64,000 nucleotides of DNA from Erythrobacter litoralis HTCC2594 (GCF_000013005.1 NC_007722.1:687501-751500), one strand, 5' to 3'. Shown: positions 42,893-54,372, counted from the stretch's first letter. Notes: generated from the letters alone by a model not told the origin. Numbers and translations: made by a program.

Positions 42893-42920
42893 AGGGCGGC
42901 TCCATCGTGGGCCGCCTTTT
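42893..42920 (+). terminator. Terminator after rpsO
   Basis: GGGCGGC pairs with GCCGCC(T) around a loop and TTTT follows at 42917-42920. It lies 10 bases after rpsO and may be partial, letting some transcripts go into pnp. Confidence 0.8.
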
Positions 42921-42956
42921 CGTATATGGAGCCTGCGGCATCCGGTCGCCGGCCCA

Positions 42957-43001
42957 AGGGGCACACAAAAGCCCCATACCGCACCGGGGCGGCTACCCCG
43001 G
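42957..43001 (+). promoter_or_regulatory. Hairpins in the pnp leader
   Basis: Two GC hairpins precede pnp: GGGGC/GCCCC (42958-42962 with 42971-42975) and CCGGGG/CCCCGG (42984-43001). In enterobacteria a leader hairpin cut by RNase III lets PNPase repress its own mRNA; whether this pair does so is unknown. Confidence 0.3.
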
Positions 43002-43054
43002 AACAGTAGGCCCCGCATCGCAATAAGGCCGTGCGGGTCATTTTAGGAAAACAC

Positions 43055-45364
43055 ATGTTCGACAAGAAAACCGTATCGATTGAATGGGGCGGAAAAACCC
43101 TCACTCTCGAAACCGGCCAGATTGCCCGTCAGGCTGACGGTGCCGTGCTGGCCACCTATGGCGAAACCGTGGTGCTGTGCGCCGTGACCGCCGCCCGGAG
43201 CGTCAAGGAAGGGCAGGACTTCTTCCCGCTGACCGTCCACTACCAGGAAAAATTCTCCGCTGCTGGCCGTATCCCCGGCGGCTTCTTCAAGCGCGAAGGC
43301 CGCGCGACGGAGAAGGAAACGCTGACCTCGCGCCTGATCGATCGCCCCGTGCGGCCGCTGTTCCCGGAAGGGTTCTACAACGAAATCAACGTGATCGCGC
43401 AGGTCCTCAGCTATGACGGCGAAACCGAGCCTGACATTGTCGCGATGATTGCCGCTTCGGCTGCGCTGACGATCTCCGGCCTGCCTTTCATGGGCCCGAT
43501 CGGCGCCGCGCGCGTCGGCTTCACCAATGACGGCGAATACGTCCTCAACCCGTCCGTCGTCGACGCGCTGGGTGAAGACGGCAATCTCGATCTCGTCGTC
43601 GCTGCAACCCAAGACGCGGTGATGATGGTGGAATCCGAAGCCAAGGAACTGACCGAAGAGCAGATGCTCGGCGCCGTCATGTTCGCGCACGAGGAAAGCC
43701 GCAAGGTCATCGGTGCGATCATCGATCTGGCCGAACAGGCTGCCAAGGATCCGTGGGAACTCGATCCGGTCGAAGACAAGTCCGCCGCTCTGGAAAAGCT
43801 GCGCGGTGTCATCGGCGACGATCTCGCCAAGGCCTACAAGATCACCAACAAGGCTCAGCGTCAGGACGCGGTAAATGCCGCTCGCACCAAGGCGCGCGAG
43901 CACTATTCCGATCTCGAAGAGAGCGATCCGGCTGAATACATGGGCCGCCTCAAGCTCGTGAAGAAGCTGGAAAGCGACATCGTGCGCAAGGCGATCCTCA
44001 AGGATGGCCAGCGTATCGACGGCCGCAAGACCGACGAAGTCCGCCCGATCGAAGCGATGGTCGGCCTCCTGCCGCGGACGCACGGTTCGGCGCTGTTCAC
44101 GCGCGGTGAAACGCAGGCAATCTGCACCACCACGCTGGGCACGAAGGACTCCGAGCAGATGATCGACGGGCTGGAAGGCCTTAGCTACAGCAATTTCATG
44201 TTGCACTATAACTTCCCGCCCTATTCGGTCGGGGAAGTGGGCCGTTTCGGCTTCACCAGCCGCCGCGAGACCGGCCATGGCAAGCTTGCCTTCCGTGCGC
44301 TGCGTCCGGTCCTGCCCGATAACGAGGAATTCCCCTACACCATCCGCGTTCTGTCCGACATCACCGAGTCCAACGGCTCGAGCTCGATGGCGACGGTATG
44401 TGGTGGCTCGCTCTCGATGATGGATGCCGGCGTTCCGCTCAAGCGTCCGGTTTCGGGTATTGCGATGGGCCTGATCCTCGAAGGCGATGACTTCACCGTC
44501 CTCTCCGACATCCTGGGCGATGAAGATCACCTCGGCGACATGGACTTCAAGGTGGCTGGTTCGGAAGAAGGCATCACCAGCCTCCAGATGGATATCAAGG
44601 TGGCCGGCATCACGCAGGAAATCATGACCAAGGCGCTCGAACAGGCGAAGGCCGGTCGTGCGCACATCCTGGGCAAGATGACCGAAGCCCTCGGGTCCTC
44701 GCGCGGCGAAGTCTCGAAGCACGCTCCGCGTATCGAGACGATGCAGATCGACAAGTCGAAGATCCGCGATGTCATCGGCACGGGCGGCAAGGTGATCCGC
44801 GAGATCGTCGCCGAAACCGGCGCCAAGGTCGACATCGACGACGAGGGCGTGATCAAGATCAGCTCTTCCAACGCCGACGAGATCGAAGCGGCACGCAAGT
44901 GGATCGAAGGCATCGTCGAAGAGGCGGAAGTCGGCAAGATCTACAACGGCAAGGTCGTCAACATCGTCGACTTCGGTGCATTCGTGAACTTCATGGGCGG
45001 CAAGGACGGTCTCGTCCACGTCAGCGAAATGAAGAACGAGCGCGTCGAGAAGCCGACCGATGTCGTGTCGGAAGGCCAGGAAGTGAAGGTCAAGGTCCTC
45101 GAGATCGACCAGCGCGGCAAGGTTCGCCTGTCGATGCGCGTGGTCGACCAGGAAACCGGCGAAGAGCTGGAAGACACCCGCCCGCCACGCGAACCGCGCG
45201 GTGATCGTGGCCCGCGTAGCGGCGGTGGCGATCGTCGTGGTGGCCGTGGTGGCCCGCGTCGTGGCGGTGGTGGCGGTGGCGGCGGTGGCCGCGATCGCGG
45301 CGGTCGTGACGGCGGCAACGACGGCGGCGGCGAAGCCCATGTGCCGGACTTCCTGAAGGACTGA
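43055..45364 (+). CDS. pnp: Polyribonucleotide nucleotidyltransferase (PNPase)
   Basis: 769 residues. Phosphorolytic 3'-5' exoribonuclease and polymerase of the degradosome. Two RNase PH domains (about 10-140 and 310-460; [21 protein letters not shown] and [24 protein letters not shown]) flank a helical domain; KH (about 555-615: [15 protein letters not shown]) and S1 (about 620-690) follow. The tail from about residue 700 is a Gly/Arg-rich stretch, ending VPDFLKD. Start [12 protein letters not shown] at 43055 with AGGA; GTG 43031 is in frame but poorer. Confidence 0.97.
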
Positions 45365-45371
45365 CGTTTCG

Positions 45372-45450
45372 TGTCGCCCCAGCGCAAGCTGGGGCCTCCG
45401 TCCGCCTGGTCGGATCCTGCCGCACCAGATCCCGGCTTTCGCTGGGATGA
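45372..45450. repeat. Palindromic repeat downstream of pnp
   Basis: A compact hairpin CCCCAGC-GCAA-GCTGGGG (45374-45391) is followed by a second half-unit with ATCCCGGCTTTCGCTGGGAT. It resembles the same class of alphaproteobacterial palindromes as that in truB, but is in its usual intergenic setting between pnp and its terminator. Confidence 0.65.
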
Positions 45451-45467
45451 TGGAGAAAGAGAGAACG

Positions 45468-45498
45468 AAGGGCCGCTCGCAAGGGCGGCCCTTTCCTT
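45468..45498 (+). terminator. Terminator after pnp
   Basis: AAGGGCCGC and GCGGCCCTT form a perfect 9-bp stem (45468-45476 with 45485-45493) with an 8-base loop, then TCCTTTT. It separates pnp from the next gene. Confidence 0.85.
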
Positions 45499-45527
45499 TT
45501 GCACGTTATCTCGCCAAGGACACTTCG

Positions 45528-46220
45528 ATGCTCGAACGCAAAATCATCGCCACGGCGCGGGTCCCCGACGGGGAGGAACTGCAGCTTGTCAGCCACGGGC
45601 GCGATTTCATGATCGTGTTCCAGCGCAACGAGCTGATGAGCACCCGGATGCAGTATTCGGAGGAACAGCTGGCCGAGCAGACGATGGACCGGCTGGGCGG
45701 GAACGAGCCGCGCATGCTGATCGGCGGCTATGGCATGGGCTTCACCCTGCGCGCCGCGCTCGCCCGTATGGGGCCGAAGGGCGAAGCGGTCGTGGCCGAG
45801 CTGGTGCCCGAAATCGTCGAATGGGCGAGGGGGCCGATGGCGGAACTGACCGGTGACTGCCTCGAAGATCCGCGGCTCGACCTGAAGCTGTGCGATGTCG
45901 CGGCGCTGATCGACGATGCCGTGGACGGCACCTGCGAGCCTTTCGATGCCATCCTGCTCGATGTCGACAATGGTCCGGACGGAATCGTGCGCGAAGAGAA
46001 CAATCGCCTCTATTCACGCACCGGCCTCGCCAGGGCGCGCGATGCGATGAAGCCGGACGGGGTTCTGGCGATCTGGTCGGCCGCCCCCGATCCGGCATTC
46101 CGCAAGCGCCTGAAAGACGTGCGTTTCGATGTCGAGGAGCGCTTCTTCCGCGCTCGCCCCAACAACAAGGGCCCGCGCCATACGATCTGGTTTGCGCGCA
46201 AGCCACGCCAGGCCCGATAG
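45528..46220 (+). CDS. Spermidine-synthase-like SAM-fold protein
   Basis: 230 residues. LIGGYGMGFTLRAALARMGPKG resembles motif I of SAM/decarboxy-SAM enzymes, AVVAELVPEIVEWA motif II and AILLDVDNGPDG motif IV (spermidine-synthase G-x-D-x-D-like). Length and order match uncharacterised spermidine-synthase-like proteins lacking the N-terminal beta domain. Whether it transfers aminopropyl or methyl groups is unknown. ATG 45528 preceded by AAGGA. Confidence 0.75.
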   Translation: MLERKIIATARVPDGEELQLVSHGRDFMIVFQRNELMSTRMQYSEEQLAEQTMDRLGGNEPRMLIGGYGMGFTLRAALARMGPKGEAVVAELVPEIVEWARGPMAELTGDCLEDPRLDLKLCDVAALIDDAVDGTCEPFDAILLDVDNGPDGIVREENNRLYSRTGLARARDAMKPDGVLAIWSAAPDPAFRKRLKDVRFDVEERFFRARPNNKGPRHTIWFARKPRQAR

Positions 46221-46265
46221 TCCGCAACGAGCCGCCTCGAGCGCGTTGCTCCGCTCCGCTCCGCC

Positions 46266-47183
46266 TCAGAAACCGTAGATCAGCGTGAAGCGCGTCAGCG
46301 TATCGGTCTTGATGGCGCCCGGCGGCGGATCGGTATCGTGCTCGACCGTGTAGGAAATTCGCGCCTTGATCGCGTCGGTGAGGCCCGCTTCCAGCCCCGT
46401 GGTTGCGATGAAAGTCGAATTGTCGCTCTGCACGAAAGCGCTCGCATCCTGCGTGAAGGCGATGGTGTCGGCGATCTGCCAGTCGAAATCGGCTGCCAGG
46501 AGCCCGGCGATCCGCGTGGAGCTGGTGCCATTGGTGCGCTCGGTGCGCCGCCAGGCCGGACCGGCTTTCACCTCGAGGTTCATGCTTTCGTTCTCGATCA
46601 CACGGTATCCGAGCCCTCCGGAAGCAGAATAGCGCGCCGAGAAGCCCTGGAACCGGTCACGCTCGTATTGCGCGAGCGCATAGGCATAGAGATCGCCGCT
46701 GAGGTCGTAATTGACTTCGTAGGCGGCGAGAAACTGCTCGCGCGTGGTGATCCCGTTGCTGCGCTGGTAATCGACCAGTCCGCGCAGCTTATGCCGCCAG
46801 TCGATGCCCAAGCGCGCCAGTTTCAGCCCTGCGGTGATGCCGGTGTTGGAGCTGTTGCCGGTCGAGCGAAACGCCCCGATCTGGCCTTCGCCGGTCCAGT
46901 TGTCGAACAGGCCCGCCTCGCGAATGGCTTCCTCTTCGGCGGCGGCTTCCTCTGCGGCGAGTGCCTGTTGCTGCGAGGCGAATTGCGCGGCGATGGCATC
47001 GAGCTCCGCTGCATCTTCGGGATGCACTTCGCGCGCCAGATCGATCACCGTGGCGACCTTGTCCGGGTCGCCCTTGGCGATCGCAGCCTCGATCATCGCC
47101 CGGGTGCTGTCGGGCAGTTCCGCCAGCGCAGGCGTTGCGGTAAGGCCCGCCGCGAGCGGCAGGAGGGTACGTGTCCAGGACAT
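46266..47183 (-). CDS. DUF481 (YdiY-like) outer-membrane protein
   Basis: 305 residues. Signal peptide ending ATPALA, then about 80 helical Ala/Glu-rich residues (AAEEAAAEEEAIREAGL) and a beta-barrel typical of DUF481: WTGEGQIGAFRSTGNSSNTG, YEVNYDLSGDLYAYALAQYE and C-terminal LTRFTLIYGF with terminal Phe. Members are outer-membrane barrels induced by salt. Single gene; 45 bases after the convergent spermidine-synthase-like gene. Confidence 0.9.
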   Translation of the reverse strand: MSWTRTLLPLAAGLTATPALAELPDSTRAMIEAAIAKGDPDKVATVIDLAREVHPEDAAELDAIAAQFASQQQALAAEEAAAEEEAIREAGLFDNWTGEGQIGAFRSTGNSSNTGITAGLKLARLGIDWRHKLRGLVDYQRSNGITTREQFLAAYEVNYDLSGDLYAYALAQYERDRFQGFSARYSASGGLGYRVIENESMNLEVKAGPAWRRTERTNGTSSTRIAGLLAADFDWQIADTIAFTQDASAFVQSDNSTFIATTGLEAGLTDAIKARISYTVEHDTDPPPGAIKTDTLTRFTLIYGF

Positions 47184-47295
47184 CGGATAATCCTTCTTTG
47201 CCTGCCCCCTAGAGGAGGGACGGGGCGCGGATCAAGGGACGGGGCGCCGCTGCGCAGTGATGACCCGCGCAGGGGGCGTTGTCCGGTCGGCGCGG

Positions 47296-47817
47296 CTAGT
47301 GCTTGATCCTCACTGCGCCCATGTAGTCCATCTTGCCGATGGGGACGCCCAGCATGCGCGCGATCGAATAGGCGGCGGTGCAGTGGAAGTAGAAATTGGG
47401 CTGGCTGAAGCTGAGCAGGAAATCCTCCACGGTAAAGTCCATGCCGCGATCCTTGAATTCGAAGCGCATGTCGCGCCCGATCCAGCTTTCCATCTCGTCC
47501 TCGGTCAGCGCTTGCATGACCTCGGTCGCCTTGGCGAGCTTGGCCCGCAGATCGTCGAAGCTGGTCGGCGGCGGATTGAGGTCGGGGCTGTAAATGCCTT
47601 CGCGGATGGCCTCGATCGATCCGGCGGTATGCTCGGCCACGCTTTTGATCTGGTAGCAGAAGGGCAGCATGTCCTCGATCAGCCGCGCACCGATAATCTT
47701 GCCATGATCGCAGTCCTCGTCGGCGCACCATTGCTCGGTCTTGTCCAGCAAGTGGTTGGCAGTGCCGAGCATTTGCAGGGCGCTAGGGACATAGGCGGCA
47801 TGAAGGCTGAGCGGCAT
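47296..47817 (-). CDS. DUF1993 family protein
   Basis: 173 residues. DUF1993 (DinB-like four-helix bundle): SLHAAYVPSALQMLGTANHLLDK, ARLIEDMLPFCYQIKSVAEH and PNFYFHCTAAYSIARMLGVPIGKMDYMG match. Members have conserved His and lack proven function; DinB-like proteins often bind metal. Single gene. Confidence 0.87.
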   Translation of the reverse strand: MPLSLHAAYVPSALQMLGTANHLLDKTEQWCADEDCDHGKIIGARLIEDMLPFCYQIKSVAEHTAGSIEAIREGIYSPDLNPPPTSFDDLRAKLAKATEVMQALTEDEMESWIGRDMRFEFKDRGMDFTVEDFLLSFSQPNFYFHCTAAYSIARMLGVPIGKMDYMGAVRIKH

Positions 47818-47862
47818 AGGGAAACTCCTGACAATCGATATGGGTCGGCTGAAGGCCTAAAC

Positions 47863-47895
47863 AAAAGGCCCGCCGATGGAAACCGACGGGCCTTT
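47863..47895 (-). terminator. Terminator after gcrA
   Basis: Minus strand: AAAGGCCCGTCGG and CGGCGGGCCTTTT form an imperfect stem (G-U pair) around TTTCCAT, ending in TTTTG. It lies about 20 bases beyond the gcrA stop. Confidence 0.75.
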
Positions 47896-47915
47896 GTATT
47901 TCTTGGCTGACAGCC

Positions 47916-48590
47916 TCAGCGGACGCGCGGCCCGCCAAACGGCAGTGGCGGTGGGGGGCGGCGCGCGCCGCGCGGCAACTGCGCCTGATAGGCCCGGCCG
48001 CAATGTTCGACGCAATAGGGGAAGCCGGGGTTCACCGCTTCGCCGCAAAAATGGAAGTCGGGCTCGCCGGGATGACCCATTGGCCAGCGACAGACCTTTT
48101 CGCTGAGGTCGAGCAGGCTGGTCTTGTCGGCAATCTCCGGACTCGGCTTGGCCGGGACAAGGCGGCGCGGCGGTGCGGGCGGGATCGGGGCCTGCTGGTC
48201 TCCGGGACCCTGGCGCAGGAAGCCACCCGGACCGACGGAGACGATCTTGGGCAGGTCGTTCTTACCTGCATTGGGGAGCGGCTGTGACGGCGTCGCGTTG
48301 TTGCCGGAGGGCGCAGGGGCGGGGCGCGGCGCAGCGGGTCTTGCCGCCGGCTTGGGGGCTGCCTTCGCCGCGGGCTTCTTGGCCGCCGGTTTCGCCGCAG
48401 GCTTGGCCGCCGCCTTCTTCTTCTCGTTGGCCTTGACCGGGGAAGGGCGCGATTTGAGGCCGAGGCGGTGCGCCTTGCCGATCACCGCATTGCGCGAAAC
48501 ACCGCCCAGTTCCTCGGCGATCTGGCTTGCCGTGGCACCGCTTTCCCACATCTTCTTGAGCGTCGCGGTGCGTTCTTCAGTCCAACTCAT
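47916..48590 (-). CDS. gcrA: GcrA family cell-cycle regulator
   Basis: 224 residues. N-terminal DNA-binding domain SWTEERTATLKKMWESGATASQ then SRNAVIGKAHRLGLKSRP, as in Caulobacter GcrA which binds methylated GANTC sites with sigma-70. A Lys/Ala/Pro-rich linker (about 55-110) leads to the C-terminal sigma-interacting domain with VCRWPMGHPGEPDFHFCG and PYCVEHCGRAYQ. Start MSWTEERT at 48590. Linker is longer than in Caulobacter (about 170 residues in all). Confidence 0.95.
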   Translation of the reverse strand: MSWTEERTATLKKMWESGATASQIAEELGGVSRNAVIGKAHRLGLKSRPSPVKANEKKKAAAKPAAKPAAKKPAAKAAPKPAARPAAPRPAPAPSGNNATPSQPLPNAGKNDLPKIVSVGPGGFLRQGPGDQQAPIPPAPPRRLVPAKPSPEIADKTSLLDLSEKVCRWPMGHPGEPDFHFCGEAVNPGFPYCVEHCGRAYQAQLPRGARRPPPPLPFGGPRVR

Positions 48591-48701
48591 GGATAACTCT
48601 AACTGCCTGTCGTTCGTGTGCCGGGACCATATAGGGATGCGGAGGCGATTGTGCCAGCGCCCATCTTGCCAGCAGTTGCGCGAGCGCCTACCCGCCGCGC
48701 C

Positions 48702-49550
48702 ATGAGCGATCAAGCGCCCCGCGGCCCTGCGCCGTTCCGCCCGCAAGGCGAACCGACCTTCACCGGCGTGAACTGGCTGGGGTTGTGGAGCCTCTACCTC
48801 AAGGAAGTGCGCCGCTTCTTCAAGGTCCAGACGCAGACGATCTGGGCGCCTGCTGTGACCACGCTGCTGTTCCTCGTCATCTTCTCGGTCGCGCTGGGCC
48901 GCGAGGGGCGCGAAGTGCTGGGCGTGCCCTTCGCCAGCTTCGTGGCACCGGGGCTGATCGTGATGGGCATGATGCAGAATGCTTTCGCCAACTCCTCCTT
49001 CTCGCTGCTGTCGGGCAAGATCCAGGGCACCATCATCGACCTGCTGATGCCGCCATTGAGCGAAGGCGAGCTGATGGCAGGGATCGTTGGCGCGGCGGTG
49101 ACGCGCGCGATCCTGGTGGGTTTGGCCGTTGCGGCCGCGATGCTGCTGTGGCCGGGCGTGACGCTAGCGCCAGTCGCGCCGTGGGCGATCGTCTGGTTCG
49201 GCCTCATGGGCGCGATCATGCTCTCGCTGGCGGGGCTGCTGACCTCGATCTGGTCGGAGAAGTTCGACCATAACGCCGCCATCACCAACTTCGTGATCGC
49301 CCCGCTCAGCCTGCTTTCGGGCACGTTCTACGTCATCGACAACCTTGCCGAACTGTTCCAGGCGATCAGCCGCGCCAACCCGTTTTTCTATGTGATTTCG
49401 GGCTTCCGCTACGGTTTCCTCGGCGAAAGCGATATCGGGCAGGGCGCAGAGCCGGTGGTGCAGGCCGCCATCGCGCTCGGCCTGTTCAATCTCGTATTTG
49501 CGGTCGTGGTCTATCGGATCCTGAAATCCGGTTGGAAGATCAAGGACTAA
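48702..49550 (+). CDS. ABC-2 type transporter permease
   Basis: 282 residues with six membrane segments. ABC-2 signature: GLWSLYLKEVRRFFKVQTQTIWAPAVTTLLFLVIFS, VAPGLIVMGMMQNAFANSSFS, FVIAPLSLLSGTFYVIDNLAE and NPFFYVISGFRYGFLG. ATG 48702 (MSDQAPRG) is inferred; ATG 48618 would add residues unlike the family. No ATPase gene is adjacent, so its partner must be elsewhere. Substrate may be a polysaccharide, lipid or drug. Confidence 0.88.
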   Translation: MSDQAPRGPAPFRPQGEPTFTGVNWLGLWSLYLKEVRRFFKVQTQTIWAPAVTTLLFLVIFSVALGREGREVLGVPFASFVAPGLIVMGMMQNAFANSSFSLLSGKIQGTIIDLLMPPLSEGELMAGIVGAAVTRAILVGLAVAAAMLLWPGVTLAPVAPWAIVWFGLMGAIMLSLAGLLTSIWSEKFDHNAAITNFVIAPLSLLSGTFYVIDNLAELFQAISRANPFFYVISGFRYGFLGESDIGQGAEPVVQAAIALGLFNLVFAVVVYRILKSGWKIKD

Positions 49551-49560
49551 CCAGCGCCGC

Positions 49561-49941
49561 TCAATGCGTCAGCGAGCGGCGCATGCGATAGCGCTTGCCG
49601 TCGAATTCGCCGAACAATTCGGGCACCTGCGGATGCTCGACCGCGCCGTTCTCGCTGTCGGCCACCAGGTTCTGCTGGCTTACATAGGCGACGTAGGACG
49701 AATCCTCGTTCTCGGCGAAGAGGTGGTAATAGGGCTGGTCGCGCCGCGGGCGGATTTCCTGCGGGATCGATTCATACCATTCTTCGCTGTTGGCGAAGAC
49801 CGGGTCGATATCGAAAATCACTCCGCGAAAATCGAACATGCGATGGCGCACGACATCACCGATGCCGAACCGTGCATTGAGCCTGAGGGGCGCCTCGATC
49901 TGGCGGCCGGCCTGGGGCGAGAAGAATGTCGCGCTATCCAT
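49561..49941 (-). CDS. hspQ: Heat shock protein HspQ
   Basis: 126 residues. Family core: RFGIGDVVRHRMFDFRGVIFDIDPVF, RRDQPYYHLFAENEDSSYVAYVSQQNL. HspQ is a degradation factor that, in Salmonella, steers the Lon protease and binds hemimethylated oriC. ATG 49941 (MDSATFF) is chosen; another ATG 11 codons upstream is possible. 10 bases from the convergent ABC-2 gene. Confidence 0.9.
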   Translation of the reverse strand: MDSATFFSPQAGRQIEAPLRLNARFGIGDVVRHRMFDFRGVIFDIDPVFANSEEWYESIPQEIRPRRDQPYYHLFAENEDSSYVAYVSQQNLVADSENGAVEHPQVPELFGEFDGKRYRMRRSLTH

Positions 49942-50088
49942 AGGCGGAAATATAGGTGGCGTGTGCGGGTGCACAATGGGCCGATGGTCCCGGTCCCCCG
50001 ATTTCGTGCGATTGAGGGCTTGGCAAGGACGGGGGCGAGCGCTAAGTGGCGCGCCTTCGACCGGTCCCGAGCAATTGGGTCATCTCGC

Positions 50089-50180
<92 letters not shown>

Positions 50181-50218
50181 TACCCTACTCTACCACATCC
50201 GGCTGTTTGCGCGCAGCG

Positions 50219-51574
50219 TCACACCACGCCGAAGGCGAGCATCGCGTCGGCCACTTTCTTGAAACCGGCGATATTGGCGCCCTTGACGTAATCGACGTAG
50301 CCGTCGTCCTGCTCGCCGTGCTTCAGGCAGCGTTCGTGGATGCCTTTCATGATGTCCTGCAGCATCTGTTCGAGTTCGACCTGTTCCCACGTCCGGCGGG
50401 CGGAGTTCTGGCTCATTTCCAGGCCCGATACGGCGACGCCGCCGGCATTGGCGGCCTTGCCCGGGCCGAACAGGATTTTGGCGTCCTTGATGACATGGGC
50501 GGCTTCGAGCTCGGTCGGCATATTGGCGCCTTCGACCACCGCCATGCAGCCGTTGTCGATCAGGGTTTTCGCATCGTCCTTGCACAATTCGTTCTGCGTC
50601 GCGCAGGGCATCGCGATATCGCATTCGACCTGCCACGGCCGCTTGCCTTCGTGGAACTCGGCATTGGAAAATTCCTCGGGATAGGCCGAAAGGCTGCCGT
50701 CATTTTCTTCCTTGAGCCGGCGAACCCAGTCGATCTTTTCCTGATCGAAGCCGTCCGGATCGTAAACGAAGCCATCGGAATCCGACAGCGTCACGACCTT
50801 GCCGCCCAGTTGCACGGCCTTCTCCGCCGCATGGGTGGCCACGTTGCCGGCGCCGGAGATGACCAGCGTCTTGCCATCGATCGCGTCGTCCCGGTGGCTC
50901 AACATGTGGCACAGGAACAGCACTGCGCCGTAGCCGGTCGATTCCGGGCGGAAGGGCGAGCCGCCGAATTCCAGCCCCTTGCCGGTCAGGACGCCGGTGA
51001 AATGATTGGTGATCCGCTTGTACTGCCCGAACATGTAACCGATTTCGCGCGATCCGACGCCGATATCGCCGGCCGGCACGTCGGTGTCGGGGCCGATATG
51101 GCGATAGAGTTCTGTCATGAAGCTCTGGCAGAAGCGCATGATTTCGCGATCGCTCTTGCCCTTGGGGTTGAAGTTCGATCCGCCCTTGCCGCCGCCCATC
51201 GGCAGGCCCGTGAGCGCGTTCTTGAAGGTCTGTTCGAAAGCGAGGAACTTGAGCACGCTCTCGGTGACGGAAGGGTGGAACCGCAGCCCACCCTTGTAAG
51301 GCCCGATGGCGTTGTTGTTCTGCACCCGCCAGCCGCGCTGCACGCGAATATCGCCTTTGTCGTCTTCCCAGCAGACCCGGAAACTGACGATGCGATCAGG
51401 CTCGGTCAGGCGGCGGAGGATCTGTTCGGAGTGGTATCGCTCCTTGTCCTCGATGAATTCGAAGATGTCCTGTGCCACTTCCTGCACGGCCTGCACGAAT
51501 TCTGGCTGGTGCGGGTTGCGGCGGTTTACGCCCTCCATGAATTTTTCGAAATCGACGTGGTCTGTTGCGGCCAT
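50219..51574 (-). CDS. gdhA: NADP-specific glutamate dehydrogenase
   Basis: 451 residues, hexameric GdhA length. GWRVQNNNAIGPYKGGLRFHPSV and catalytic Lys in LPMGGGKGGSNFNP; DVPAGDIGVGSREIGYMFGQY; Rossmann VISGAGNVATHAAEKA. Makes glutamate from 2-oxoglutarate and ammonium. Single gene following tRNA-Ser. Confidence 0.97.
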   Translation of the reverse strand: MAATDHVDFEKFMEGVNRRNPHQPEFVQAVQEVAQDIFEFIEDKERYHSEQILRRLTEPDRIVSFRVCWEDDKGDIRVQRGWRVQNNNAIGPYKGGLRFHPSVTESVLKFLAFEQTFKNALTGLPMGGGKGGSNFNPKGKSDREIMRFCQSFMTELYRHIGPDTDVPAGDIGVGSREIGYMFGQYKRITNHFTGVLTGKGLEFGGSPFRPESTGYGAVLFLCHMLSHRDDAIDGKTLVISGAGNVATHAAEKAVQLGGKVVTLSDSDGFVYDPDGFDQEKIDWVRRLKEENDGSLSAYPEEFSNAEFHEGKRPWQVECDIAMPCATQNELCKDDAKTLIDNGCMAVVEGANMPTELEAAHVIKDAKILFGPGKAANAGGVAVSGLEMSQNSARRTWEQVELEQMLQDIMKGIHERCLKHGEQDDGYVDYVKGANIAGFKKVADAMLAFGVV

Positions 51575-51684
51575 GAGGTTCCTTCTTCCGGCGACGCGGC
51601 AGGTTTGCGAATTGGGTGGCTAATGCGTGGGCAACGCACAGGTCGGCGAAAGGGGGCCGAGTGGCGAAGACAACACGCCGGGGA

Positions 51685-52038
51685 TCAGCTGCCGAACAGG
51701 CGTTGCAGGCGCGGGCGGACTTTCAGGAAGGCGCGGTACAGCCTCTCGATCAACCAGGTCGCGCCCGGCAGCCGTGCCAGCAGGCCGAGGGGGCGGAGCA
51801 GCGGAATGGCGCGCCACATCGCCGCGAAAGCCGCCGCACCGGACAGCAGCCGACCGTTCTCGCGCGCATGGAAACGACCGAGCAGCAGGGTGCGATCGAC
51901 AGGGCAGGCCGCCTCTTCGATGCCGGTCGCATCGATGAAGTCGATCGCACCGCGGCGATCAAGCCGTCGCATCACAGCGATTTCGCGGATGCACAGCGGG
52001 CACTTCCCATCGTACCAGACGGTCACGGCGTTGCTCAT
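51685..52038 (-). CDS. DCC family thiol-disulfide oxidoreductase-like (DUF393)
   Basis: 117 residues. VWYDGKCPLCIREIAVMRRLD gives the D-x-x-C-P-L-C DCC signature, a predicted thioredoxin-like motif, and then FIDATG and a C-terminal Arg-rich membrane-proximal helix (LYRAFLKVRPRLQRL). ATG 52038. Function not established. Confidence 0.85.
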   Translation of the reverse strand: MSNAVTVWYDGKCPLCIREIAVMRRLDRRGAIDFIDATGIEEAACPVDRTLLLGRFHARENGRLLSGAAAFAAMWRAIPLLRPLGLLARLPGATWLIERLYRAFLKVRPRLQRLFGS

Positions 52039-52297
52039 GCCCCGTGATATCGGTTTTGCGCGGACTGCCCGCAATCTGGCTCGAGGGCGGTAGACTTAGC
52101 GGGGCGCAATTCGGGCACTGACATTTTGGCCCGGACCGCGCGTACGTCTGATCTCCGGGTTTTTGATTGCAGGTGCCCGTTCTACGGCAATGCATTCGAA
52201 TTCCACTGGACCTGTCCCGCGCGTTGGCTAGGTCCGGTCGTGAGGGAAGGATCGGGATGAGCCGGGGCAACCGGTCGCCTGTGGGGGAGAACAGACC
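52039..52297. other. 259-base divergent intergenic region
   Basis: Between the DCC gene and the second SSS symporter. I find no gene, repeat or clear operator. GTGGGGGAGA near 52281 is the symporter's ribosome site. Promoters for both genes must lie here, but no clear -35/-10 pair stood out. Confidence 0.6.
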
Positions 52298-53862
<1,565 letters not shown>

Positions 53863-53881
<19 letters not shown>

Positions 53882-54372
53882 GCGCGGCGCGAGAGGACGC
53901 GCACGGCAGGTCTGAGCATGGGGTCCACAGGCCCGCCGGTAATCACCCGGCGACCTGCCTCGACCCAGGCATGCGCATGCATGGATGTTGCAGCATGCGT
54001 GCGTTGCCCGGGCTCCAGCCCGATCGTCATGCGATAGGGAATGCGATAAGCTCTGAGCAAAAGGCAAGCCGCGATGGCCTGCGGCAGGCAATCCGCGCGC
54101 CACGGCACGAGCGATGCCGTCGCCCGCAAGGCGCGGCCCACACATCGGGCCAGTCGATCCTGCCGGGAATCGGTTCCCGGTGGGGACGAAGCCGCATCGA
54201 CGGTGCCGGCACGGCGACCTGCGAGCGCGAGTAGCGCACCGAAAGGAAGCACGGCCATGGCAAGCCGCGAAATTGCCAGGAGAGCGAGGCAGACCGGGAC
54301 CAGCATGAGCTCGGCGGCGCTGTAGTTTCGGGCACCGGCGATCTTGCGCTTGAGTGTCTGCCAGGGAGCCAT
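53863..54372 (-). CDS. Lasso-peptide B2-type transglutaminase-like protein, orphan
   Basis: 169 residues. N-terminal half hydrophobic (two membrane-like segments), C-terminal half the lasso B2/transglut_core3 protease fold: [30 protein letters not shown] with the catalytic Cys, then [16 protein letters not shown] with the His. B2 proteins cleave the leader of lasso peptide precursors together with B1 and C. No B1, C or precursor gene is in the window. Stop end overlaps the convergent SSS gene by 19 bases. ATG 54372. Confidence 0.82.

Noticed and set aside
48702..49550. Complete ABC exporter operon
   Set aside because: No ATPase gene is on either side (gcrA and hspQ are on the other strand), so only the permease can be claimed.
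52039..52297. Hidden gene or operator upstream of the second SSS symporter
   Set aside because: Short frames lack ribosome sites and homology; no inverted repeat of convincing length was found.
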